From: Tricholoma matsutake
Taxonomy: Eukaryota; Basidiomycota; Agaricomycetes; Agaricales; Tricholomataceae
Assembly (NCBI GenBank): GCA_026075535.2
Contig: AP026541.1
Span: forward strand, 5,518,001-5,582,000
DNA: 64,000 bases
Direction: 5' to 3'
The position numbers and the translations under genes are program-made. How positions within the stretch are numbered: the stretch's first letter is position 1; each line of letters begins with the position of its first letter. Shown in pieces: positions 11,920 to 21,479 of the stretch. The notes beneath the pieces were generated by a model that saw only the letters and a program-made list of their open reading frames with translations, did not search any database and was not told the origin of the DNA.

Positions 11920-12731
11920 TCAGCACGGTCGTTGGCGAGGCCCGCGAGGATGATGGCGCCATTCTGGGGATGAGGGTTCCCCAGTTGGAGGCTCTGCCGC
12001 TGGTGGAGCAGACTGAGCCGCCTGCATCGCCGCATAGGAAGCCTGGAAGGCTGCCAGGGATGCAAGGTCTAGGGGAGCTGATGCCACACGAAGCGACTCC
12101 ATCATGCTCCCTGAAAATCACCAGGTGGTGGTGAATAGCTCCCACACCATCTGACGCCAAGAGTTCCTGTCGTTGAGAGGAACCGCGGACACTCGGACGG
12201 TATCTTCATGTCCAGTAAATGTAGCATGGCATCAGAGGTGGCTTCGATCTCCAGCCTCTCATCCCTAGATAATGGCACTTTGTCCTCCACCAACTTGGGG
12301 ATGGGGGGCCAAGGCGGTAGCGGGGCAGGGGATGCCTCCGGATAAAGGAGCTCAGCTATGCCGAGCTCCTGTGAGTACACATCCTCCCATGGGAGGCTAC
12401 GAGCCCAGCACTTGTGTTCAACGTCGACACCCTGTGCCCATTGTACACAATCAATCGTTTTCCTTGAGGAGAGCCTAGGCCCCCCCTCGGCATAAATGAG
12501 AGCCTCTTGCATGGCAAGAGAGTCGTCGTCATCATCATAGTCTGGGTCGGAGAGGTCTTCCCTGGCCCACAGATCTCTAACTGCCTTGAGAGCAGCTGCT
12601 ACCTCTGATTTGTTCTGCACAAACCGGGTGTCGTAGTCTTGGGTGTCATCGTCAAAGATGTCACCCATAATCAGGACAGGGTCGCGTAGACCCCGGTGTG
12701 GTGGTTGGCCTCTGGATTGCCATTTGGGTAT
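11920..12731 (-). pseudogene. S3 ORF, type A, start codon lost and frameshifted
   Basis: The position of the usual ATG (12731) reads ATA, and codon 4 AAACGG has become AAATGG. The frame is otherwise open from 12668 (MGDIFDDDTQDYD) through the core to about 12210. There a deletion relative to S7 and S11 (sequence after the LLDM codons) shifts the frame; the original C-terminus (MMESLRVASAPLD) continues as 11920-12105. S16 shares both lesions. Confidence 0.7.
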
Positions 12732-12981
12732 TGAGAGTGTGTATGTTAGTGCTAGTAGATGATGGTAGAAATCAAAATATGCAGCGTGGAATCGATAATG
12801 GCTGGTCCCTTATCTCCATTCCGGGTCCACCCGATGCAACCTCCAAACGCTCTGAGGGGGCAAGCAAGCTGCACATCCTGCTGCCTGGTGGGAGATGATC
12901 GAACCTGGGTCATAACACCCCAGAGGAGTGAGCACCGGAGGTAGAGAATTGGTGGTGAAAAGTGGCCACCAAAGTACTTAT

Positions 12982-13023
12982 AAGCGCTGCCCAAAGTGTG
13001 ATAGCACACTTTGGTGGGTGCTT
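12982..13023. repeat. 42-nt near-perfect palindrome in the S3 leader
   Basis: AAGCGCTGCCCAAAGTGTG, loop ATAG, then CACACTTTGGTGGGTGCTT. Arms of about 19 nt with few mismatches. It is found only in a subset of S copies (S3, S4, S9, S10, S16), between the same flanking leader sequences. Confidence 0.75.
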
Positions 13024-14362
13024 AAACCTAGCCGTCAGGGGGCACCATCGCCCGGCCCCTTTTAATGATGGTGTATTCCAACGGGTAGTCAGTGTAGTAT
13101 GTCTCTAGTAGTAGAAACTCACAGAGCATGGAGGCTGGAAGCCTCCCAGACAACCAGCAATCCAGTGTAGGTGTCCTTTCCCCTAAGCCAGACCTCCCCC
13201 ACCTAAACGAGTGCGTCGACTTGGGCGAGCATTGAAGCAGGCATCCCACACCCACTCTAAGCCCCCATAGGGACCTAGACTACTCTTTCATAGACACCAC
13301 TCACCTAGCCAGGATCCTCGAAGCACAGGGGAATGAGACGAATAACAGCCATTGTCAAAAACAATGACTGGGGCATCCACAGAGATCGGATGGACGGATC
13401 TCTTAGCAAATCAGGCCAGGCCTGGAGATGCCAAGAGCGTTCATGATGGTGAAATTCAATCGAAAATCGGATGAAAATTGGAGTCTCGACATTGCTACCA
13501 ACATCGAGCAGGAGTGTTTACCACTGTTTATGGTGGTTGTAACAAGCCAAGGAGCGTTGAGAGGTTGGAGATTGAAGCCACCTCTCATTCCATGTTGCAT
13601 TTACTGGACGCGATGACCTCTTTTGTGGGTACCATCTGAGTGTCCGCAGTTCCTCTCAATGAGAGGAACTCTTGGCGTCCGATGGCGTGGGAGCTGTTCA
13701 CCACCACCTGGCGATTTTCAGGGAGCATGATGGAGTCGCTTCGGGCAGCATCAGCTCCTCTAGACCTTACATCTCCGGCAGCCTTCCAGGCTTCCTATGA
13801 GGCGATGAAGGCGGCTCAGTCTGCTCCACCAGCGACAGAGCCTCCAAGTGGGGAACCCTCGTCCCCTGCACAGCGCCGTCGTCCTCAAGGCCCTCGTCAA
13901 CGACCTCACTGGAATTAAAAAGGGAATCACCCCTTCACGGCTATGTCCACCAAATCATTGGTGGCCGCTATCAGGAGGGTGGCAATGTGCCACCTCCCTT
14001 CACCTTCTCCCCACTGCAGGGGGGACGTTGTCATTGAGTGCATGCACTATGCAGCATTTGCTCAAAGGGGGCCCTGGCCCCCTACCTACAGCAGTTCCAG
14101 TGAATAACCAGGTGAACAACCAGCTGCCTCATCACTGTTACTCGTGTGGAAGCACGGGGATGGTCCATCTCACTCACCTGTGGTGGTCAATCCTTGCTTG
14201 CTGGCAAAGCAAATACGGTTATTCTTCCCACAAGGGAGGATTTACAGTGAATTGACACTGCTCGTCGATCCGACTTCAGTTGGGTAGGGATGGGGGGACT
14301 GGGCTAGCAACAGTGGGCGATCTCATGGCTAGTGTCTGGATGGGGGGTCCCCCCCTTCCAGA

Positions 14363-17272
14363 ATATATATATATATATATATTTTTGGGTCAAAAATTTA
14401 TAACGCGGTGCCCGATCGCAGTCCGCGGCAGAGACATACAAATGAAGTACACTACGCCCAGCCCAAGTCCCCCTCCTGCTGATCTTCACACCAACCACCT
14501 GGATAGCTGCGATGGCCACTAAGAAGGCCCCCTTTATCGAGTAAACGGACTTGCCAGTGGTGGCATACCGACAACTCGGACTTGACATTGCATCCCTCGA
14601 GACCCCACAGATATATGTGCAAGATTTAGGGGAAAATGCTGCCCCGACGTGAGCCTCTCAGCTCAGAAAGGAGGGCATAGTCAACTGACTCATCGTAACG
14701 TGCAACCAACATTGGATCTGAAAGCGCTCAGGCGCCTCCCCAAACCAGTACCTGGTGTTGTGTCCCCCCTCCCTGACAGTCACTCCTGAACACGGGTGGG
14801 CCCCCTTTATGAGGGTTAACAGACTCATCTGGTGCCCTACAGCCACCCCAACATACCGATCACACTAGCCAGAACCAGATGAGGGTCATACACCCTGCGC
14901 GCACGACCTATCCTGGATCCCATGCCAGTGGTGTGAATGACCCTAGTGCAGGGTTATAGTCCAAGAATTTGTAGAAGCCTTCGACAGAGTCGGGGCTTGC
15001 ACGCATTTCTTTGCAATCCACCGCAGGGCAGACACATAATATGTGATCCTGAGTTTGGATCTCAGGACCAAGGGACCAACATTGGTACTCCCCATTGAGG
15101 GAGAAACGATGACGATACTCCCCTATGGGAGCATGGCCAGTGACCATACGGGTGAGTCGAGATGTGCCAGTCGTGCTGGTTCCCAATACTTTTAGCCAAG
15201 GCCCACCTTTGTGAGTCGCTACAGGTTTTCCTCTGACCCCTTTCAGGTGGAGGAAATACCGACCACAATATGCAGGTTCTGTGAACCGCGTGTGCCAATC
15301 GTTACAGACCGCTTTTTTGATTTGGGTCTTGAGGTAGTCTAGAGACATCCGTGGGTGTCTGCCCACGGAGATCTTGGTAGATGTAGCTACATTGTGAGCC
15401 TTCTTGTGTATGTTCCACTCGAATTTCGAGGGGACGTGCCAGAATATAACGTTTCTTTCCTCATCCCCAGCTAACCAAGGACGAAGGGATTGACAAGCGT
15501 CCAGAGCAAAGATTTGCCCAGAGCATGGTTTTGGGTCTACAAGGGACTCGATCCCCGTTGTGGAGTCCGAAAAGATCACCAACTTTTTGCATCCCTTGCT
15601 GCAAGCAGCAGAGATGCCCAGTTGGAGAGAGAATAGTTTGACTTCCAGGGGGGTTCTCCTCCCAGATGCTGAGACGATGCGGTCTACCTGTTCCCCTTGT
15701 CCGAAGACGAGAGCACAAGCGACTGCTTGGAATCTGGCATCAGTGGGCACTGAGGTGTCCACTGCAACAACGAGGGTGTCTGCCTCTGACTGGGCCATAG
15801 CCCAGGCCTTGTCGAGGTCACCCCTATATGCACTCCTCGCCTCCTCCTCCTTGGAGGTGAGACGATGAGAGGAGAAGCGAGCAGGGAATAAATCCTTTAC
15901 TCTGTTTCCAGGGGTGTTTTCTTCCCCAAAGGGGTCAAATTCATCCGCTGGTACAAGAGCCAGTGCTGCCGCCGAGGCAACAGAGGGTCCTTGTAGTGTG
16001 AGTGTATTGAGCACATCTCCGCCCCAGAGCCCAAGCTCATGAGGGAAGGTGCTGCCTATGTGGTTTGGCCCTAAGATTGCTCTCAGGGGGTGAGATGGAG
16101 CCAACAGAGGGGTTCTGAGAGCCCCTTTGTCGACCAATCAGTGCAGGAGCAGTTGCATGGGCAACAGTCCTGCGATACTGTCCAGTCCACCAATTGGGGT
16201 GGTCCAGAATGCACCAAGGATCCAATGTGCAGTGATAGACTGCACCTGGGCCAGTGTTTTGATGACACCTTTGACGTGTGTGCCCTTAAAATGCCAAAGT
16301 CGTAGTCCATACATCATAATAGGTATAACACACAAACAGTAAAGTAGATGTTTCTGCATAGGTTCTAGCTGTCTGACAGAATTGCCCAGCATGCCCATGG
16401 CTCTCACCATTGTGAGAGCCTTGGTGGAATAAAACCATGTATGCTCCTTGAAGGAGAGTTTGCGATCGAAGAAAAACCCCAGGTACCTCCAGGTGACCTT
16501 GGGTTTGAGAGGGGAGTTGCCCGTGTACGGGGCAAACCCTAAGTCGATCGGGAGAGGAGTGAAGCTCCTCGACCTTGAGAAATGAAATATCTCGGACTTG
16601 TCATGTTCCAGGACAAGTCCGAGGGATGTGAATGCCTGGAAAATCCAACCATACGCTTCTTTAAGAAGGGGGAGATTATCCTCCAATCGTGCTGAGCGGG
16701 CGATGAGGGTGCCATCGTCCACATAAGACATGAGATCAACCTTGCAGCCAGTCTCGCTTCTTCTGAAGAGCTTCATTATGGGTGTTAGATATAGCGCCGA
16801 TAAGACAGGGGATAGGGCAGAGCCCTGACCCACTCCCACATCAGCTGCAAAGGAGCCAGATGAGAAGGTGTTCCATTTGTAGGTCATTTTGCGACCCACG
16901 AGGTATGAATGGAAGAAGTTCACCACTTGTGTAGGGAACCCCAACTGAGAGATTATCTCCAACAGAACCTGGTGGTTCAGTGAAGGGAAGAATTGAGCAA
17001 TATCGAAGGCAACAACACTTGTTTTGAGGCCCTGAGCCCATCCTGCTCTAACAAGGTGGGTGAGGTAGATACCTGCATCCTCTGTGGAACGCTGGGCAAC
17101 ACCTCCGAACTGGTTTTGTTCAAAGGCCTCATGTGCCACTCCGTCAAAATGAAGCCATCGGGACAGCATTTTTTCGACCAGTTTGCCCAGAGTGTTCAGG
17201 AGCACAATGGGCCTGAACAACTTTGGTGTAGAGTAATTAGGTTTCCCTGGCTTCGGAATTATTACCGACAGC
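14363..17272 (-). mobile_element. LINE copy L-, 5'-truncated, with 3' UTR and (AT)n tail
   Basis: Minus-strand LINE running from RT (17272) to its 3' end, GTTATAAATTTTTGACCC followed by AAAAA(TA)n, about 20 nt of alternating AT instead of poly(A). The 3' UTR (14385-14907) contains the recurring segment GATAAAGGGGGCC-like and the GCCTCTCAGCTCAGAAAGG block seen in the other LINE ends at 49434 and 62405. It is joined head to head to LINE L+ at 17272/17273. Confidence 0.85.
14908..17272 (-). pseudogene. LINE ORF2 of L-: RT (partial) and RNase H
   Basis: ORF2 polyprotein that would prime and copy LINE RNA at the target. RT motifs in order: SVIIPKPGKPNY, FRPIVLLNTLGKLVEK, AFDIAQFFPSLNH, GVGQGSALSP, and the catalytic MSYVDDGTL. 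After a single TGA at 16138 (CAC TGA TTG, from CGA), the same frame gives RNase H with VAVDTSVP, EVKLFSLQLG and FSDSTTGIESL (Asp-Glu-Asp), then a C-terminal Cys/His cluster (YQCWSLG...DHILCVCP). Endonuclease and the start of RT are missing. The RNase H places it with Tad-like fungal LINEs. Confidence 0.85.
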
Positions 17273-17728
17273 AATACGTCAGCAGAGATCGATGATGTTG
17301 TTTCAGCGATATCAACAATTTTAAACAAGGCATGGGACAACCACGCCAAGGAATCTCGCCTAGGCAAGTCATCCAAAGGGTGGTGGACAGACAAATGCAA
17401 AGGCGCACTGGATGCTTACAGAGCCACTTGAGACGAGGAGGACTGGAACCAATACCGTAAAGTCATGTGACATGCAAAACGCAACTTCTTCAATGATCGT
17501 ATCCAAGAAGTGGCCACCATGAACAGGCGACCCTGGGACCTTATGTCCTGGACTCATCAAAGAAACCTACCATCGTTCGAGGTGATCTCCTACTGGGGAG
17601 AGCCATGCAACGATCTAGATTGTCTGTGGGCCGCCCTTGATGGCTCATATAATGCTGCCTCAGATCGAGTAGTCGATCTGAGCATCTTAAACGATCTGGA
17701 TCCAGTGCCTGAAAGGGCCTGGATCCAT
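17273..17728 (+). pseudogene. LINE L+ ORF2, linker between endonuclease and RT
   Basis: The plus frame reads SAEIDDVV, then KESRLGKSSKGWWTDKCKGA, RNFFNDRIQEVATMNRRPWD and SYWGEPCNDLDCLWAALDG, which match the antisense of 42820-43210 (L2). In-frame TGA codons occur, one shared with L2 (after KVM). It continues across the S4 insertion at 17729 into the RT at 27922: the segment AAAGGGCCTGGATCCAT is duplicated on both sides of S4. Confidence 0.8.
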
Positions 17729-18260
17729 GCTCCTTGACTTGTTACAACCACCATAAACAGTGGTAAACACTCCTGCTCGATGTTGGTAGCAACGTCGAGA
17801 CTGGAATTTTTGTCCAATTTTCGATCAGATTTCACCATCACGAATGCTCTCGGCATCTCCAGGCCTGGCCTGATTTGCTAAGGGATCTGTCCATCTGATC
17901 TCCGGGGATGCCTTGGGCACTGTTTCTGACAGTGTCTGCTATCCATCTTGTTCTCCTGGGCTTCGAGGATCCTGACTAGGTGAGTGTTGTCAACGAAAGA
18001 GTAGTCTGGGTCCCTATGGGGGCTTAGAGTAGGTGTGGGATGCCTACTTCAACACTCGCCCAAGTCGTCGCATTCGTTTAGCTGGGGGAGGTCTGGCTTA
18101 GGAGGAGGGACATTCTCACTGGACTACTGGTCATCTGGGAGGCTTCCAGCCTCCATGATCTGTGAGTTTCTACTACTAGAGACATGCTACACTGACTACC
18201 CATTGGAATACACCATCATTAAAAGGGGCCAGGTGATGGTGCCCCCTAACAGCTAGGTTT

Positions 18261-18302
18261 AAGCACCTGCCAAAGTGTGATAGCACACTTTGGGCAGTGC
18301 TT
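18261..18302. repeat. 42-nt palindrome in the S4 leader
   Basis: AAGCACCTGCCAAAGTGTG, ATAG, CACACTTTGGGCAGTGCTT; same position in the leader as in S3, followed at once by a TATAAATA motif. Confidence 0.75.
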
Positions 18303-19241
18303 ATAAATACTTTGGTGGCCGCTTCTCACCACCATCCCTCTACCTCCGGTGCTCACTCTTCTAGGGTGGTATGACCTGGGTTTGATCTTCTTCCACTAGG
18401 CAGCAGGATGTGTGGCTTGCTTGCCCCCTCGGAGCATTTGGAGGTTCTATCGGGTGGACCCAGAATGGAGATAAGGGACCAGCTGTTATCAATTCCATGC
18501 TGCATATTCTAATTCCTACCATCATCTACTAGCACTAACTCACCCTCTATGCCCAAACGGCAAACCAGAGGCTGTCCACCACACTGGGGGCTTCACGCCC
18601 CCCCCCCCCCCCCCTGATTATGGGCGACATCTTTGATGATGATGTCCAAGACTACGACACCTGGTACAAACGAGACAATCTGGAGGTAGCAGATGCCCTA
18701 AAGGCAGTTAGAGATCTATGGGCCAGAGAAGACCTCTCTGACCCTGACAATGGTGAGGAGTCTCTTGCTATGCAGGAGGCCCTCAATCACGCCGAGAGCA
18801 GCCCCAAGCTTGCTTCGAGGCAAATGAGCGACCGTGTACTGTGGGCACAAGACATCCATGTTGCACATAAACAACTGACTCACAGCTTTGAGCGCGAGGA
18901 TGTGTATACACAGGAGCTCGGCATTGCTGAGCTCCTTTATCCGGAGGCATCCCCTGCCCCGTCACCGCCTTTGCCCTCCATCCCTGAGTTGGTGGAGGAT
19001 GAAGTGCCGCTATCTGTGAATAAGAGGTGGGAAATCGCAGCCACCTCTCATGCCATGCTACATCAACTGGATGCGATGACCATGTTTGTTGGTACTGTCC
19101 ATGTGTCCACCGTTCCCCCTGCAGAGAGGAATGCATGGCGCCAAATGGCCTGGAATTTATTCACGGCCACCTGGCGATTATCTTAGATGATGTCGGCGGA
19201 GCTAGCAGCTGCCGCAACACCTCTCAATCTCATGTCACCAG

Positions 19242-19667
19242 TGTAAGGGGACTAGGGGGGTGCCCTGTGTGTTTTTCCTATTTTTTATGTTCATCATATA
19301 TTTTTCCCCACCTCATTTCCTTCTATTCTTCATTTTCTATGATTTTTCCAGATTTTATTACTAATTTTCCCTTGCTATCATGTTTGTACATGTTGACACT
19401 TTTATATTTATAGGCAGAGTACCCCTTCCGACACATACCCCTTGGTATGATGTCATTCAGTGGCCTTGATCCGCCTATCTCCACCTTTTTCTATTTTTAG
19501 GTTATATTTGATTTTTGTCATCTTCACATATACTGGGCATCAGCAAGGGGATCCTTAGAGTTTTCTCTTCAGATTTCCCTTTGCTAGGTGTGTCCCCAAT
19601 GCCTGTATTATGTAGTATAATTTTAACTTCAGATTTCCCTTTGCTAGAGGCTTAGGTTGCCCTTATA
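19242..19667 (+). repeat. 5' LTR of gypsy B (426 bp)
   Basis: Starts TGTAAGGGG and ends GCCCTTATA. By eye it differs from the 3' LTR at about eight positions, several being CA versus TG at sites where the solo LTR at 57682 has CG. It contains the segment AGAGTTTTCT (19557-19566), complementary to the primer site just downstream. Confidence 0.95.
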
Positions 19668-19679
19668 GTAGAAAACTCT
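19557..19679 (+). promoter_or_regulatory. Candidate self-priming pair: LTR segment and primer-binding site
   Basis: AGAAAACTCT at 19670-19679, two bases after the LTR end, is the exact reverse complement of AGAGTTTTCT at 19557-19566 inside the LTR. In Tf1/sushi elements the 5' end of the transcript folds back and anneals to the primer site instead of a tRNA. If the same holds here, transcription should start near 19555. There is no obvious tRNA-type primer site. Confidence 0.6.
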
Positions 19680-19797
19680 CCCCTAAGGCCCAAAAATTGC
19701 GAACGTGCTGCCCAAGATAGGCAGGTACAGACTGGACGATGCTTCCCAAAGCTCCACAGAGTCCCTACACACTGTTCCAGATAATCTCGCCTTTATT

Positions 19798-20935
19798 ATG
19801 CCGCCATTTTCGCCAAACATGCTCCCTAGCGACATGGACACATCAGAACGCTTCGACGCACTTGAAAGCGACGTTTCCGGAATGCACATGCAAATTGACT
19901 TGCTTAAATCTACGATTGAAAACTTTGTTAGGACCCTCCAGGCTAACCCTATGACCAATAGTTCCCCCTTTACAACTCCAAGCACACCCAACAACAACGT
20001 CTTGCCAAACGCGTCCACTAAGGAATGCACCCAGATCAAACTGTCCCCCCCCACCGAATTTAATGGTGCACGTGCACAGGGACATGCATTCCTTAATTCC
20101 TGTGAGTTATACATCAGTCTCCAGTTGCATCAATTCGTTGATGAGGCTGCAAAAATTTATTGGGCCTTCACATACATGAAATCTGAACGCGCCTATCTCT
20201 ATGTGGACCGTATCCTACGTCAAACTAAAGAACTCGGTTCTCTACCTTTCTCCACTTGGGGTGACTTTTGAGCTGAGTTTGTATGCCACTTCTGCCCCCT
20301 CAATGAATGCCACCAAACAGGGACACGACTTGAGTCATCCGCTTACCACCAGGGACATCGATCCATGGATGACTATATCGATGAGTTCAAGGATTTGGTG
20401 GACATGGCAGGATATGGGAGTGGGTTACCAGTGGTGGTGAAGTTCCGACGGGGACTCAACCGACTGTGCAATCTTGGAAGGGCGCCCAGCAGACGATGAT
20501 ATCCTTGCTTGGTATGAAGCTGCTTCACTCTGTGATGAGAACTGACTCACAAATGCGGCATTTAATGCTGCATTCTGTGCTCCAACTACCACTCATATGC
20601 CCTACACCTTCAATCGAAGCCTCCCCTGCCCTAACCCCATTCCTGTTCATCAAACTCCCACACCAGCCATCAATGTCCCAGTACCAATGGATGTTGATGC
20701 AGCCCACAGCCGTGCACGTAAGTTGGATCTCTGCTACCGTTGTGGGGAACCTGGACACAGGGCTGGAGCGTGTCCCCATCGTCAGGATATCTGCATGCTC
20801 ACCCCCAAGGGACGAGATGAACTCCTGCAAGATTTTTTGGCGCTTGTAGATGTTGAGGAAGCGAAGGATCAAGTTGCAGAGGAGATTAAGTTGGAAGTTG
20901 TAGAGGAGCAGGATTTTCCTATTTGCAGCGAGTGA
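19798..20935 (+). pseudogene. Gag of gypsy B
   Basis: First ATG of the frame at 19798 (MPPFSPNMLPSDMD). A short coiled-coil-like region is followed by the Gag core (SPPTEFNGARAQGHAFLNSC). TGA at 20269 (from CGA); the frame then continues through KFRRGLNRLCN to a one-base shift near 20475 (GRPADDDILAWYEAASLC), a TGA near 20547, and a canonical zinc knuckle CYRCGEPGHRAGAC (CX2CX4HX4C) around 20733-20775. It ends at TGA 20933-20935, overlapping the Pol frame. Confidence 0.8.
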
Positions 20936-21468
20936 ATTGTACGCCCTCACTGCCTGTCCATAACCGCTTTGAAGTCTTGTCAGTTGAATCCCCGGAGAAT
21001 GAATCCATTTCTGTGACTGCTCCCCTCTCTGACCCTTCGAAGTTGGCTAAAGACGTACCTGCTCTCCCCATCTCTCCTTCTACTCCACATCCCAAAATTA
21101 AATCATGGGAGCGTAAACTACCACGCAAGTATATTGTGGCATCCACTCCCTCTGCACATTCCTTGAACCTAGCCATCAAACTGCAGACGACTGACACTGG
21201 ACAGATACTCGGTGTCTCTGCACTCCTGGACTCTGGTGCGACTGGTCTCTTCATCGATTCCCATCTGGTACAACAACATTGCCTAAATACTCGCTCACTC
21301 TCACGTCCGATACCTGTATATAATGTGGATGGATCCCCAAATGAAGCTGGTGCCATCCGAGAGGTTGCAGACCTGGTTCTCCATTACAAAGATCATAGTG
21401 AGCATGCCCTTTTTGCTGTCACTCAATTAGGAAAGCAAAAGGTGATTTTGGGATATCCATGGCTTTGA
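20895..21468 (+). pseudogene. Protease region at the start of Pol, gypsy B
   Basis: Pol lies -1 relative to Gag and overlaps it by about 40 nt (after a TAA in the Pol frame at about 20889), so a -1 shift would be needed; I see no canonical slippery heptamer. The catalytic loop is ALLDSGATGLFID and the late motif VILGYPWL. The frame ends at TGA 21466-21468, which is CGA in the right-hand TSD copy at 23350: direct evidence that this stop arose by C to T. Confidence 0.8.
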
Positions 21469-21479
21469 GACCACAAAAT

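Larger units (their letters stand above)
11291..13555 (-). mobile_element. S-element S3 (type A), full length, inserted in S1
   Basis: 2265 bp on the minus strand, from GCTCC (13555) to GACCC plus A15. The TSD GAGAGGTTGGAGATT is at 11277-11291 and 13559-13573 (its last T overlaps the tail). Three filler bases lie between the TSD and the 5' end. The leader carries the 42-nt palindrome at 12982-13023. Confidence 0.9.
10815..13918 (+). pseudogene. S1 ORF, type A, interrupted by S3
   Basis: The unidentified S-element protein. The ATG at 10815 begins MPKRPIRDQ; a TGA at 10929 replaces a CGA seen in sister copies. The frame then runs to 11290, where S3 is inserted, and resumes at 13559 with another TGA at 13637 (CGA elsewhere), ending at 13918 with a basic tail. 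The conserved core SQELGIAELLYPEASPAP and the C-terminal WELFTTTWRFSGSMMESL are readable. Inactive copy. Confidence 0.7.
8077..14362 (+). mobile_element. S-element S1 (ORF type A), split by S2 and S3, 3' end lost
   Basis: It starts with GCTCCTTGACTTGTTACAAC inside LINE ORF1. Segments: 8077-8510, 10456-11290, 13559-14362. S2 is inserted at 8511 and S3 at 11291, each with its own TSD. At about 14362 S1 stops inside its 3' UTR, where the (AT)n tail of LINE copy L- begins; the missing S1 tail does not reappear. No matching TSD for S1 itself can be found, because its 3' flank is gone. Confidence 0.8.

Noticed and set aside
16138..17400. N-terminal 40 residues of the open frame before SVIIPKPG in L-
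   Set aside because: They are the antisense of the LINE L+ linker across the head-to-head junction.
14363..17728. Twin priming (5' inversion) as the source of the head-to-head LINE at 17272
   Set aside because: The plus segment continues past the S4 insertion into a full RT (27922-28974) that overlaps the RT already present in the minus copy, which twin priming from one RNA cannot give.
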